A DNA stretch of 64,000 nucleotides. Source: Reyranella massiliensis 521. GTDB taxonomy: Bacteria; Pseudomonadota; Alphaproteobacteria; Reyranellales; Reyranellaceae. The stretch is from assembly GCF_000312425.1 (NCBI RefSeq), contig NZ_HE997181.1, forward strand, positions 406,002 to 470,001. Direction: 5' to 3'. Made by a program: the position numbers and the translations under genes. The number at the start of each line of letters is the position of its first letter. The stretch's first letter is position 1. Under the pieces are notes generated by a model, which searched no databases, was not told where the DNA came from, and worked only from the letters and a program-made list of their open reading frames with translations. This document shows, one piece after another, positions 14,738-23,343 of the stretch.

Positions 14738-15567
14738 CCTGCCTTCTTGTTAAGAACGGCGAAGCGGTCCTTCGGGGCCTTCTCGCGGGCGGCCGGGCCA
14801 TAGGTTCCCATCTCCATGCGATGCGGGATGGTCAGCATGTAGTTCTTGAAAGCGCCCTCCATGGCCTGTCGCCAGCCCTGCGCGTCCTGTGTCTCGTTGA
14901 CCGACGCCTTGGCGAGCTTCAGCGCATAGGGGTCGCGTTCGGCGATCTTCTGGGCCAGCGCCATGGTCTCGTCTTCGAGTTTTTCCCGCGGCACCACGCG
15001 GTTCACCAGGCCGGCCTTCTCGGCCTCGGCCGCGGAGATGAACTCGCCGGTGAACAGGTATTCCTTGGTCTTGCGCGGGCCGAAGTCCCACGGCATCGAG
15101 AAATACTGAACGTGCGAGCCGCCCCATTTGACGGCGCGGTCCGCAAACTGTGCATCTTCGCTCGCGATGATGATGTCGCAAGCCGACGCGATCATCATGC
15201 CGCCCATGATGCAGTAGCCCTGGACCTGGGCGATGGTGGGCTTGGGCAGGTCGCGCCAGCGCATCGTGTTTTCGAAGAAGCGCTCCCAGAGGCGCCGGTA
15301 CTCGCCCTTGAAGCCGGGCTCCAGCGCGGTCTTCTTCTGGTCCTCCATCTCCTGCGGACTGCCGAGATCGTGACCGGCGGAGAAGTGCTTGCCGGCGCCC
15401 GCCAGGATGATGACGCGCACTTCGGGATCGTCGGCGGCGCGCAGGAAGGCGTCGTCCAGTTCCTCGAGCAGAAGCCGGCTCTGCGCGTTCAGCACGTCCG
15501 GCCGGTTGGTGGTGATGGTGCGGACCGCGCCGGTCTGGCTCTGGAGAAGCGTCGAATAGGTTTTCAT
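14734..15567 (-). CDS. Enoyl-CoA hydratase/isomerase family protein (crotonase fold)
   Basis: This 277-residue crotonase has the oxyanion-hole segments GKHFSAGHDLGS and QGYCIMGGMMIASACD. The positions of the two catalytic glutamates of classical hydratases carry other residues (GGMM and FADRAVKW), so the reaction is probably not simple water addition. The start at 15567 overlaps the stop of the upstream amidohydrolase gene by ATGA, so the two are one operon and translationally coupled. The pair suggests breakdown of a CoA-linked ring or branched acid, but the substrate is unknown. An upstream in-frame start at 15639 lies inside the amidohydrolase gene and is rejected. Confidence 0.88.
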   Translation of the reverse strand: MKTYSTLLQSQTGAVRTITTNRPDVLNAQSRLLLEELDDAFLRAADDPEVRVIILAGAGKHFSAGHDLGSPQEMEDQKKTALEPGFKGEYRRLWERFFENTMRWRDLPKPTIAQVQGYCIMGGMMIASACDIIIASEDAQFADRAVKWGGSHVQYFSMPWDFGPRKTKEYLFTGEFISAAEAEKAGLVNRVVPREKLEDETMALAQKIAERDPYALKLAKASVNETQDAQGWRQAMEGAFKNYMLTIPHRMEMGTYGPAAREKAPKDRFAVLNKKAG

Positions 15568-16760
15568 GCCGCTGCCTGCGTCGGATGGCGCAGATCGGTG
15601 GCGAGGCCGTTGCCCATCAGGTCGATGAAATTGTCGCAATAGAATTTCTGCTTCTGGCGTTCGCTGGTGCCGGCCTTTTCCATGGACGCCTCGAAGCGCT
15701 TGATGGGATGACGGCCGCCTTCGATGTGGGGATAGTCCGAGGAGAAGAGACAGACCTCGTCGGCCGTGTTGGCGATGATCCAGCCGGCATCTTCGTGCGG
15801 GTAGGGCGTCACGCGGACCTGCCGGGCCACGAACTCAGAGGGCTTCAGCGACATCTTCTGCAGCCGCTCCTCGTTCTTGTAGAAGGCGTTGTGGGCGCTA
15901 TCCATGTTGCGCATCCAGCCCGGGACCCACGAGGCGCCTTGTTCGATGACGCCGAATTTCAGGCGCGGGAAGCGGTCGAGTACACGGTCGACGACCAGCG
16001 CCGTCAGCGTCTTCATTACCGGATAGGCGATGGCCATGTAGTCGATAGACTTGAAATTGTCGTCGCCGCCATGGAAGTCGGGCACCGGCGGAAGGCCGTT
16101 GTTGAAGTAGGCGTCCTCAAGGAGCTTTCCGCCGCCGCCGACATGGAACACGATCGGCAGGCCGGCATCCTGGGCGACGGCCCACAATGGATCGAAGCCG
16201 ATATGGCTTGGCGAATGGGCGTCGGGGCAGCGCGAGGGGATCATCAGTGCCTTGGCGCCGAGGTCGATCGCCTCGCGTGCGGCTTTGGCGGTGCGCTCGA
16301 AGTCGATCAGCGGCACATAGCCCGTCGGCAGCAGCCGGCGGTCGACCGAACAGAAGTCGACCATATGGCGCGTATGGGCGCGGGCCACGGCATAGGCGAG
16401 GTCGGGGTCGCGTCCTCCTTCCAGCACCGAGGAGTAGTTCAGCAGCGCCGTCGTGAACATGAGCTGGCTGGCGAAGCCCAGCAACTCGACCGACCGCGTG
16501 CGATCCTCCTTGCGATAGGCGCCGAGCGCATCCCAGTTCTTGGCGAGCATGATCTGCGCTTCGTCGAAACCGCTGCCATCGGCGATGCCCTGACGGTGAT
16601 CGTCCTTGAGGTGGCTATGAAATCCCTCGTGCCGAGGGAACAGCACCTTGTCGGTCACTGTCGCCCGATGTCCGGCTTCGAGATAATTTTCGAGGAAGCC
16701 CGGCACTTCCATGATGTGGGCGTCGGCGTCGTGAATGACGCGCCCGCTCGCGTAGGGCAT
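15564..16760 (-). CDS. Amidohydrolase family (ACMSD-like) metal-dependent hydrolase/decarboxylase
   Basis: This 398-residue amidohydrolase-2 family protein begins with the metal motif IHDADAHIMEVP. It has IVFHVGGGGK (metal His) in the middle and VCLFSSDYPHIEGG, with the conserved Asp, near the end. Relatives include decarboxylases such as ACMSD and gamma-resorcylate decarboxylase, and hydrolases of aromatic catabolism. GGAGGA lies upstream of the ATG. It is the first gene of an operon with a crotonase and is divergent, across 38 bp, from a 2-keto-4-pentenoate-hydratase-like gene, so the cluster probably degrades an aromatic or cyclic compound. Confidence 0.87.
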   Translation of the reverse strand: MPYASGRVIHDADAHIMEVPGFLENYLEAGHRATVTDKVLFPRHEGFHSHLKDDHRQGIADGSGFDEAQIMLAKNWDALGAYRKEDRTRSVELLGFASQLMFTTALLNYSSVLEGGRDPDLAYAVARAHTRHMVDFCSVDRRLLPTGYVPLIDFERTAKAAREAIDLGAKALMIPSRCPDAHSPSHIGFDPLWAVAQDAGLPIVFHVGGGGKLLEDAYFNNGLPPVPDFHGGDDNFKSIDYMAIAYPVMKTLTALVVDRVLDRFPRLKFGVIEQGASWVPGWMRNMDSAHNAFYKNEERLQKMSLKPSEFVARQVRVTPYPHEDAGWIIANTADEVCLFSSDYPHIEGGRHPIKRFEASMEKAGTSERQKQKFYCDNFIDLMGNGLATDLRHPTQAAA

Positions 16761-16798
16761 TGTTCCTCCGGTCTTTCGTTGCTTTGCGCGAGCTTAAC

Positions 16799-17542
16799 AT
16801 GACCATCGATATTTCCCACGCCGTGCACGCTCTGCTGAATGCCCGACGTTCCGGCACGCAGGTGGCGCCGCCGTTCGAACTGTCGGACCGCTCTGCGGTC
16901 TATGCCATTCAGGACGGTGTTGCCGCCGCGACGGGACCAGTCGCCGGTTGGAAAGTCGGCGCGCGGACGCCGACGGCGGAACCGAATCCGGCGCCCCTTC
17001 TGGCGGGTGCACTCGTTCCTTCGCCGGCGCGCTTCGACGGCAAGGCGATGCACATGATCGGGGTCGAGATCGAGATCTCCTTCCACATCGCGCGCGACAT
17101 CGCAGCACGCGACACGCCGGTGAGCTACGACGAAGCCCTCTCTGTGGTGGGCGATGCCTTCGTCGGCATGGAAGTCGTCGACACGAGACTCGCCAATTTC
17201 CAGAAGCTCGATCCCGAATGGCTGCTCGCCGACAACCAGATGAACCATGCGCTGGTGGTGGGCGGGGCGATCCAGAATTGGAAGGCTCTGGACTGGGCGA
17301 ATCTTCGAGTGACGCTCGACATCGACGGCCAAACGATCGTCGATCAGAAGGGCGGGCTCGGCGCCGTCGATCCGGTGCGGCCGCTCGCCTGGATGATCGA
17401 CCATGCGGTGCGCCTCCGTGGCGGCCTCCGCGTTGGCCAAGCGATCACGACGGGTTCATGGACCGGCCTGCGCTATTTTCCGCCGGGCACGCACGCCCGT
17501 GGCACCTTCGTCGGATTGGGTTCTGTCGAGGCGCAGTTCTGA
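16799..17542 (+). CDS. 2-keto-4-pentenoate hydratase / fumarylacetoacetase-fold protein (MhpD-like)
   Basis: This 247-residue protein has AGWKVGARTP near residue 55, GVEIEISFHIARDI (metal-ligand glutamates) and GSWTGLRYFPPGTHARGTFVGLGSV at the C-terminus, as in MhpD/BphH hydratases and related decarboxylases of meta-cleavage pathways. These enzymes add water to, or decarboxylate, 2-oxo-dienoates with a divalent metal. ATG 16799 is preferred over an in-frame TTG at 16760 inside the divergent promoter. It faces the amidohydrolase/crotonase operon, supporting a shared catabolic pathway. Confidence 0.85.
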   Translation: MTIDISHAVHALLNARRSGTQVAPPFELSDRSAVYAIQDGVAAATGPVAGWKVGARTPTAEPNPAPLLAGALVPSPARFDGKAMHMIGVEIEISFHIARDIAARDTPVSYDEALSVVGDAFVGMEVVDTRLANFQKLDPEWLLADNQMNHALVVGGAIQNWKALDWANLRVTLDIDGQTIVDQKGGLGAVDPVRPLAWMIDHAVRLRGGLRVGQAITTGSWTGLRYFPPGTHARGTFVGLGSVEAQF

Positions 17543-17655
17543 CGCGTCGTCAGCTCACGATGCTCGACGCCCATACGCTGGACAATCTTGGCCCTGAGCC
17601 CCGCGCAGCAAAGCGCGCAGGCCGGGAAGTGGTTCTGGCAGCCGTAGGCTTGTGG

Positions 17656-18060
17656 CTAGTAGTACCAGCCGGGATAGGGATAGCCGCCCCAGGGACCCCA
17701 ATCCCAATCGTTCATGGCGTTCTCGTCGGCCGTCATCTGCTGCTCGTCCGCCAGGTTCTTCTGGAAGACGTTGTTGCGGTACGTGCCATAGGCGGCCGAG
17801 TTGCCGACATAGATGCACACGCAGACGGTCGGGTCCGGATAGACGTAGAAGACTTGGCCGTTCTTGATCTCGCGCGAGAACTTGTGCGGCGGCAGCGAGC
17901 GGAACGCCGCCTGACGCTGCGGTGTGTTCGCCGGCACGAACTTGAAGCCGGCCGCGATCATCATGTCTTCCTTGTTCGCAATTACCTGCTTCGGATTCTG
18001 GCAGGCGGCGGCGGCTACGCACAGGCCCAGAACCGTGGCGATTTTGGCAATCCGTATCAT
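17656..18060 (-). CDS. Small lipoprotein with a Trp/Tyr/Gly/Pro-rich tail
   Basis: This 134-residue protein has a lipoprotein signal peptide with lipobox AAAC (Cys20), so it is probably membrane-anchored in the periplasm. The mature part includes KQVIANKEDMMIAAGFKFVPANTPQRQAAFRSLPPHKF and PDPTVCVCIYVG with a CVC motif. The last 17 residues are almost all Trp, Tyr, Gly, Pro and Asp (DWDWGPWGGYPYPGWYY). I recognise no named domain; similar hypothetical lipoproteins occur in alphaproteobacteria. It follows the crotonase gene by 29 bp on the same strand and may be co-transcribed, though no functional link is evident. Confidence 0.82.
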   Translation of the reverse strand: MIRIAKIATVLGLCVAAAACQNPKQVIANKEDMMIAAGFKFVPANTPQRQAAFRSLPPHKFSREIKNGQVFYVYPDPTVCVCIYVGNSAAYGTYRNNVFQKNLADEQQMTADENAMNDWDWGPWGGYPYPGWYY

Positions 18061-18089
18061 TACGTCCCCCTCGGTGGTCGTTCCTTAAG

Positions 18090-18869
18090 TCAGGCGCCTG
18101 ACCATTTGGGCGCCCGCTTCTCCAGGAAGGCCGCCATGCCCTCGCGGAAGTCGGCGCTACCGTAAGCCAGTCTGACGAGATCGTCGATATTCTCGTCACC
18201 CAAGCGGGCCTGAAGCCGCCGCAGCGCCTCCTTGGTCACCTGCATGGTGATCGGCGCGTGGCCGGCCAGTGTCTGGGCCAGTTCTTCGGCCCGCGTATAG
18301 AGGGTTCCCGGATCCGGCAACAGCTCGCTCACAAGCCCGCAGGCCAGCGCCGCCTGGGCATCGATGAGCTTGGCCAGCATCAGCATTTCCTTGACCCGCT
18401 GGGGCCCGAGCAGAGCGACCAGCCGTGCGTAGTTGGCCATCGACAGGCAATTGCCCAGGGTGCGGGCGATGGGGAAGCCGAACTGGGCGTTCGTTGCGGC
18501 GATCCTGAAATCGCAGACAGCGGCGATGGCCGCGCCGCCGCCTGTGCAAAAGCCCGACACGGCCGCAATCGTCGGCACGGGGCAGGCCTCGATCGTCCCG
18601 ACGATGCGGTCGATCTTGCGCTCGTAGGCGATGCCGTCGTCGCCGCTCTCGAAGCTCTTGAACTGGGCGATGTCGGTGCCGGCGGCAAAAGCCTTTTCCC
18701 CGGCGCCGGTAATCACCAGGGCGCGGATCTCCTTGGTCTGGCCGATCCGGCCGCAGATCTCGGCCAGGCCTTCGTACATGGCGAAAGTCAGCGCGTTGCG
18801 TGCTTTGGGCCGGTTGAATGTCACCCAGCCGATGTCACCGCGCCTCTCGTAGAGAAGTTCTTCAGTCAT
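18090..18869 (-). CDS. Enoyl-CoA hydratase/isomerase family protein
   Basis: This 259-residue crotonase has the oxyanion-hole motifs GEKAFAAGTDIAQF and SGFCTGGGAAIAAVCD. The first catalytic glutamate position is Ala (GGGAAIAA), and the usual PEI/PEV motif is replaced by FPIARTLGN, so it may be an isomerase, hydrolase or decarboxylase-like member. ATG 18869 gives the expected N-terminus; an earlier in-frame start adds 13 unrelated residues. It is divergent from carbonic anhydrase across 81 bp, and a lipoprotein gene follows it. Confidence 0.87.
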   Translation of the reverse strand: MTEELLYERRGDIGWVTFNRPKARNALTFAMYEGLAEICGRIGQTKEIRALVITGAGEKAFAAGTDIAQFKSFESGDDGIAYERKIDRIVGTIEACPVPTIAAVSGFCTGGGAAIAAVCDFRIAATNAQFGFPIARTLGNCLSMANYARLVALLGPQRVKEMLMLAKLIDAQAALACGLVSELLPDPGTLYTRAEELAQTLAGHAPITMQVTKEALRRLQARLGDENIDDLVRLAYGSADFREGMAAFLEKRAPKWSGA

Positions 18870-18950
18870 ACCGCACAAACTTGTTGGATTTGCCGAAGGC
18901 AGCATCATCGTCTATGTCGCCGCACCCCGCAAACAGGCACGAGGCAACCC

Positions 18951-19691
18951 ATGGCGCTGGAACGGCTTCTCAGAGGCTTCGCGGATTTCCGCGTGGGCTA
19001 CTATCGTGAGCACCTCGACCTGTTCGAGAAGCTGGCGACCGAGGGCCAGTCGCCCAAGATACTGATCGTGGGGTGCTCCGATGCCCGGGTCGATCCGGGT
19101 ATCCTGACCCAGACCCAGCCGGGCGACATCTTCACAATCCGCAACGTGGCGGCGATGGTGCCGCCGGCGCAGATTCCGCCCGACGAGCGGCAGCACGGCA
19201 CGTCGGCGGCCATCGAGTTTGCCGTGCGCGGGCTCGAGGTCGAGCACGTCGTCATCCTGGGGCACGCGTTGTGCGGCGGCATTGCAGCGCTGGTCGACGG
19301 GCAGGACAGCGTCTTTGCCAGCTTCGACTATCTCTCGACCTGGACAAGTGTCGCGCGCGAGACACGCGACGTCGTGGTGCGCGAGATGGCCGGCCGGCCG
19401 CGCGCGGAGATCATGCGCGCCGTCGAGCAGGCGGCCGTCGTCAACAGCATGAAGAACCTGATGGGCTTCCCCTGGCTCGCCGAGCGCGTCGCCGCCGGCA
19501 AGCTGGTGCTGCATGCATGGTGGTTCAATCTGACGGAAGGCCAGCTCTATGCCTTTCATCCCGACACGGCGACATTCGAGCCGGTGCACGGCATCCACCT
19601 CGAGCCCGCCGTCACTCGCGACACTCGCCTTTCGGCACTGAAGCCGGAGCGCTTCGTCGCCGCTCTGACCGGCAAGACACCGGACTTCTGA
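18951..19691 (+). CDS. Beta-class carbonic anhydrase
   Basis: This 246-residue enzyme interconverts CO2 and bicarbonate. The zinc ligands and catalytic dyad are visible: C42-x-D44-x-R46 (GCSDARVDP) and H105-x-x-C108 (GHALCGG). FTIRNVAAMVPP and the long C-terminal LVLHAWWFNLTEGQLYAF block are typical of proteobacterial beta-CA. There is no signal peptide, so it is cytoplasmic. ATG 18951 follows GGCACGAGGCAACCC, a weak ribosome-binding site. A very strong bidirectional terminator follows. Confidence 0.92.
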   Translation: MALERLLRGFADFRVGYYREHLDLFEKLATEGQSPKILIVGCSDARVDPGILTQTQPGDIFTIRNVAAMVPPAQIPPDERQHGTSAAIEFAVRGLEVEHVVILGHALCGGIAALVDGQDSVFASFDYLSTWTSVARETRDVVVREMAGRPRAEIMRAVEQAAVVNSMKNLMGFPWLAERVAAGKLVLHAWWFNLTEGQLYAFHPDTATFEPVHGIHLEPAVTRDTRLSALKPERFVAALTGKTPDF

Positions 19692-19703
19692 CGGGCCCAC
19701 CTG

Positions 19704-19743
19704 CTCTTCTATCCTCTCTCGCGTAGCGGGAGAGGACGAAGAG
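19704..19743. terminator. Bidirectional terminator between carbonic anhydrase and class V aminotransferase
   Basis: An inner stem pairs 19712-19722 with 19726-19736 (11 pairs, one G-U, three-base loop GTA). An outer stem pairs CTCTTC (19704-19709) with GAAGAG (19738-19743). The outer stem ends directly at the stop codon of the minus-strand gene. It sits between convergent genes and should stop transcription both ways. Confidence 0.75.
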
Positions 19744-20922
19744 TTACGCTGCCAGCGACTTGATCGCTGCGTCCACGCCGCCGGGCACGAACGGCACGCC
19801 CGACGCCTGCATGGCAAGCTCGGTCGTGGCGAGGCAGCCCAGCAGCATCGGCTCGTTGAGATCGCCCATATGGCCGATGCGGAACATCTTGCCCATCATC
19901 TTGCCGAGGCCGCCACCCAGCGACAGGTTGAAACGGTCGACGGCCGTCTTGCGCAGCGGATCGGAGCTCACGCCCTCGGGCATGACGACGGCGGTGACCG
20001 AATTGGAAAGGCGGTCGGGCGTCTGGCAGAAGAGCTGCGGTCCCTTGCCGTCGGAGCCCCAGACGCGCACGGCAGCGCGGGTCGCTTCGGCGAGGCGGGC
20101 GTGTCGCGCGAACACGGCGTCGAGGCCTTCCTCCTCCAGCATCTTCAGCGACTCCTGAAGACCGAAGAACATGTGAACGGGGGCTGTGCCCACGAACTTC
20201 TGCGGCGCGCGGCCGGTCATCATGTCCCAGCTCCAGTAGTGACGCGGCGTCTTGGACTTGCGCGACACTTCCAGCGCCTTGTTGCTGACGCCGGTCAACG
20301 ACATGCCGGTCGGCAGCATCAGGCCCTTCTGGCTGCCGCCCACGGTCAGGTCGACGCCCCAGGCATCCATCTTGTATTCCATGCTGGCGAGCGAGGAGAT
20401 CGTGTCGCTGAGCAGCAGGGCTGGGTGCTTGGCTTCGTCGATAGCACGACGCACCTCGGCCAGTGGCAGCACCATGCCCGTCGCCGTCTCGTTGTGGACT
20501 GTGAGCACCGCCTTGATCTCGTGCTGCTTGTCCTTGGCAAGGCGCTCCGCGATCTTCGATATGTCGGCGCCCTTGCGGATGTCGGCGTGGATCGTCTCGA
20601 CCTTGATGTCCAGGTGATTGGCCATCTCGGTCCAGCTGTCCGAGAAGTAGCCTGTCTCGACCATCAGCACGGTTTCGCCGGGAGAGAAGAGATTGGCGAG
20701 AGCGGCCTCCCAGGCGCCGTGGCCGGACGACGTGTAGAGGAACAGGTTCTGGTCGGTCTTCAGCACGCGCTTCACACCGTTGTGGCAGGCGTGATGGATG
20801 GCGAGGAACTCGTCAGACATGAAATCGATGACCGGCCGGTCCATCGCCCGCAGGATGCGGTCGGGAATGTTTGTTGGGCCGGGATTATTGAAGAATTGGC
20901 GGCCACGAGGCTTGGCGTTCAC
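19744..20922 (-). CDS. Class V aminotransferase, serine--glyoxylate aminotransferase-like
   Basis: This 392-residue fold-I PLP enzyme begins FFNNPGPTNIP and has GHGAWEAAL, VHNETATGM and the PLP lysine K199 in VGGSQKGLMLPTG. This pattern is typical of serine/alanine--glyoxylate aminotransferases (SgaA), which make hydroxypyruvate and glycine from serine and glyoxylate in the serine cycle and photorespiration-like routes. Aspartate or alanine as donor cannot be excluded. It is divergent from a class III aminotransferase across 99 bp containing a 9-bp tandem repeat, so both may share control. Confidence 0.88.
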   Translation of the reverse strand: MNAKPRGRQFFNNPGPTNIPDRILRAMDRPVIDFMSDEFLAIHHACHNGVKRVLKTDQNLFLYTSSGHGAWEAALANLFSPGETVLMVETGYFSDSWTEMANHLDIKVETIHADIRKGADISKIAERLAKDKQHEIKAVLTVHNETATGMVLPLAEVRRAIDEAKHPALLLSDTISSLASMEYKMDAWGVDLTVGGSQKGLMLPTGMSLTGVSNKALEVSRKSKTPRHYWSWDMMTGRAPQKFVGTAPVHMFFGLQESLKMLEEEGLDAVFARHARLAEATRAAVRVWGSDGKGPQLFCQTPDRLSNSVTAVVMPEGVSSDPLRKTAVDRFNLSLGGGLGKMMGKMFRIGHMGDLNEPMLLGCLATTELAMQASGVPFVPGGVDAAIKSLAA

Positions 20923-20968
20923 TGCGTTCCTCCGCTCTGGAAGGCGGAACTCTGGCGTGTGCCCCTTG

Positions 20969-20986
20969 GCGAGACAAGCGAGACAA
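20969..20986. repeat. Tandem 9-bp repeat in a divergent aminotransferase promoter
   Basis: GCGAGACAA occurs twice head to tail (20969-20977, 20978-20986) in the spacer between the two divergent aminotransferase genes. It is a candidate activator or repressor site, or a slippage product. Confidence 0.6.
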
Positions 20987-21021
20987 GCGATGCTCTGCCA
21001 TTAGCTGGGTTGAGGGCAAGT

Positions 21022-22422
21022 ATGACCACGCAAAAGAACGATTCATCACAGACGAATTCGGCCATCGTGGCCGATTATCGTGCGCGTACCGGCGGCTCCG
21101 CCGTGCTGTACGAGCGTGCGGCCAAGGTGCTGCCGAGCGGCATCACGCACGACGCGCGCTACCTCGACCCCTATTCGATTCACGTCTCGCGCGCGGTCGG
21201 CCCGCGCAAGTGGGACGTCGATGGCAACGAGTATGTCGACTATTTCGGCGGCCACGGTGCGATGCTGCTGGGCCATTCGCATCCCGCCGTCATCGAGGCG
21301 GTTAAGCGGCAGATCGAACTGGGCACGCACTATGGATCGAGCCACGAGCTGGAGGTGCGCTGGGCCGAACTGGTGTGCGAGCTGATTCCGTCGGCCGAGA
21401 AGGTGCGTTTCACCGCATCGGGCACCGAGGCCTCGCACATGGCGATCCGGCTGGCGCGTGCCTACACAGGCAAGGACAAGATCGTACGTTTCATCGGCCA
21501 CTTCCACGGCTGGCACGACACGGTCGCCGCCGGCGCCACCTCGCACTATGACGGCACGACCACCCCAGGTGTTCCCCAAAGCGTCGCCGATCTCACCATC
21601 CTGATGCCGTCCGACGATGTCGGCGCCGTCGTGAAGCTGCTCGAGAGCCGCGACGACATCGCCGCCGTGATGTTCGAGCCGTCGGGCGCATCGTGGGGGC
21701 AGGTGCCGCTGCCGCCGGGCTTCATTCAGACGGTGCGCGACGTGACGACCAAGCGTGGCGTCGTGATGTTGATGGACGAGGTCATCACGGGCTTCCGCTG
21801 GTCTTCCGGCGGTGCCCAGAAAGCCTTCGGCGTGACGCCGGACCTCTGCATCCTGGCCAAGATCGTGGCCGGCGGACTGCCGGGCGGCGCGGTGGCAGGC
21901 AAGCGCGAGATCCTCGATCTGATCGATCATGCCTCGACCGCCGCGAAGAAGCAGGAGCGCATCGGCCATCCGGGCACCTACAACGCCAACCCGCTATCGG
22001 CCGCCGCAGCGGTGACGGCGCTCTCGCTGCTGCGCGACGAGGACCTTGCCGAGAAGGCCAACCGGACGGCGGCCGTGTTGCGCAAGGCGCTGACGCAAGT
22101 GCTGGTCGACGAGGGGATTCCCTGGGGCATCTACGGCCAGTCCTCGACCTTCCTGATCTATCCCAACCCGACCGGCGACGACATCGATCCGGCGACCTTC
22201 GATCCGCTGAAGCAGGGCTTCGCCAAGTTGAAGGGCGGCCGTTCGGGCCCGCTCAGCGGCAAGATCCGCATGGGCCTGATGACCCATGGCGTGGATGTCA
22301 TGGGCGCCCCGGGCGGCTTCGTGTCGGCGAGCCACGGCGCGGCGGAGATCGAGAAGACCGTCCATGCGTTCCGCCAGACGGTGCGTGCGCTCAAGGCCGA
22401 GCGTGAAGTGAAGGCTGCCTAG
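21022..22422 (+). CDS. Class III aminotransferase, glutamate-1-semialdehyde aminomutase-like
   Basis: This 466-residue class III PLP enzyme has GGHGAMLLGHSHP near residue 77, FTASGTEASHMAIRLARA at about 130, DEVITGFRW (D252) and the PLP lysine K280 in CILAKIVAGGLPGGAV. It groups by motif with HemL-type aminomutases and aspartate-aminotransferase-family relatives used in catabolic operons. The extended N-terminus and the partner genes (SMP-30, GNAT) argue against haem synthesis. The next gene starts directly after the stop codon. ATG 21022 follows GAGGG; a long in-frame extension back to 19870 is antisense to the neighbouring gene and rejected. Confidence 0.87.
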   Translation: MTTQKNDSSQTNSAIVADYRARTGGSAVLYERAAKVLPSGITHDARYLDPYSIHVSRAVGPRKWDVDGNEYVDYFGGHGAMLLGHSHPAVIEAVKRQIELGTHYGSSHELEVRWAELVCELIPSAEKVRFTASGTEASHMAIRLARAYTGKDKIVRFIGHFHGWHDTVAAGATSHYDGTTTPGVPQSVADLTILMPSDDVGAVVKLLESRDDIAAVMFEPSGASWGQVPLPPGFIQTVRDVTTKRGVVMLMDEVITGFRWSSGGAQKAFGVTPDLCILAKIVAGGLPGGAVAGKREILDLIDHASTAAKKQERIGHPGTYNANPLSAAAAVTALSLLRDEDLAEKANRTAAVLRKALTQVLVDEGIPWGIYGQSSTFLIYPNPTGDDIDPATFDPLKQGFAKLKGGRSGPLSGKIRMGLMTHGVDVMGAPGGFVSASHGAAEIEKTVHAFRQTVRALKAEREVKAA

Positions 22423-23343
22423 ATGTATGGCCTCACCAAGCCGGTAGCCGCGACCGAGTTCACGCGGCTGCCGGAGAGGTTTCGCAAACCTGGTCGGACC
22501 TCATGGGGCGATGCCAACGCCGTCGGCCAGGTGCTCGACTCCTTTCTCGAAGGGCCGAGCTTCGATCGCGACGGTAATCTCTACGTCACCGACATTCCGT
22601 TCGGTCGCGTCTTTCGCATCGACCCGAAGGGCGAGTGGACGCTGGTGACGGAGTACGATGGCTGGCCGAACGGTCTCAAGATTCACAAGGACGGCCGCAT
22701 CTTCATCACCGACTACAAGCGCGGCATCGTTCTGTTGGATCCGGCGACCGGCAAGGTGACGCCGCTGATCGAGACGCGCGGCTCGGAGAGCTTCAAGGGC
22801 GTCAACGATCTGTTCTTTGCCGCCAATGGTGATCTCTATTTTACCGACCAGGGCCAGACCGGCCTGCACGACCCGACAGGCCGGGTCTATCGCTACGATA
22901 CGGCCGGCAAGCTCACGATGCTGGTCGGCACGGTGCCCAGCCCCAACGGCCTCGTCATGAACAAGGCGGAGAACGTGCTCTATGTCGGGGTGACGCGCGG
23001 CAATGCCGTGTGGCGCCTGCCGTTGATGGCTGATGGTTCCGCCAGCAAGGTCGGCCTGTTCATCCAGATGAGTGGTGGCCACGCCGGGCCTGATGGCATG
23101 GCGTTGGACGAGGAGGGTGGACTGGTGATCGCCCATCCCAGCACGACCGCCTGGCGCTTCGATCATCTCGGCCGGCCGACCCACCATGTCGATTGCGGCG
23201 ACGATATCTACTGCACCAATGTCGCTTTCTCCGGTCGCGATCTCTACCTCGTCGTCTCGCGCCAGAGCGGCAAGGTCGTGAGCGGGACCATCCTGAAAGC
23301 CACGATGCCAGTTGCCGGCAAATCCATGTTCAGTCACGCGTGA
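22423..23343 (+). CDS. SMP-30/gluconolactonase/LRE family protein
   Basis: This 306-residue beta-propeller has the SMP-30 signature repeats FLEGPSFDRDGNLYVTDIPFGRVFRID, DGWPNGLKIHKDGRIFITDY, FKGVNDLFFAANGDLYFTDQ and SPNGLVMNKAENVLYVG. The metal ligands of the lactonase family (Glu near EGPSF, Asn in PNG, Asp in GPDGMALD) are present. It probably hydrolyses a lactone in the cytoplasm. Its ATG follows the upstream TAG without a gap, and the downstream GNAT starts within its stop codon (TGATG), so the three genes are tightly coupled. Confidence 0.87.
   Translation: MYGLTKPVAATEFTRLPERFRKPGRTSWGDANAVGQVLDSFLEGPSFDRDGNLYVTDIPFGRVFRIDPKGEWTLVTEYDGWPNGLKIHKDGRIFITDYKRGIVLLDPATGKVTPLIETRGSESFKGVNDLFFAANGDLYFTDQGQTGLHDPTGRVYRYDTAGKLTMLVGTVPSPNGLVMNKAENVLYVGVTRGNAVWRLPLMADGSASKVGLFIQMSGGHAGPDGMALDEEGGLVIAHPSTTAWRFDHLGRPTHHVDCGDDIYCTNVAFSGRDLYLVVSRQSGKVVSGTILKATMPVAGKSMFSHA

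Noticed and set aside
18258..18950. N-terminal extension of the carbonic anhydrase frame
   Set aside because: It overlaps the divergent crotonase gene and is unlike any carbonic anhydrase; ATG 18951 gives the family N-terminus.
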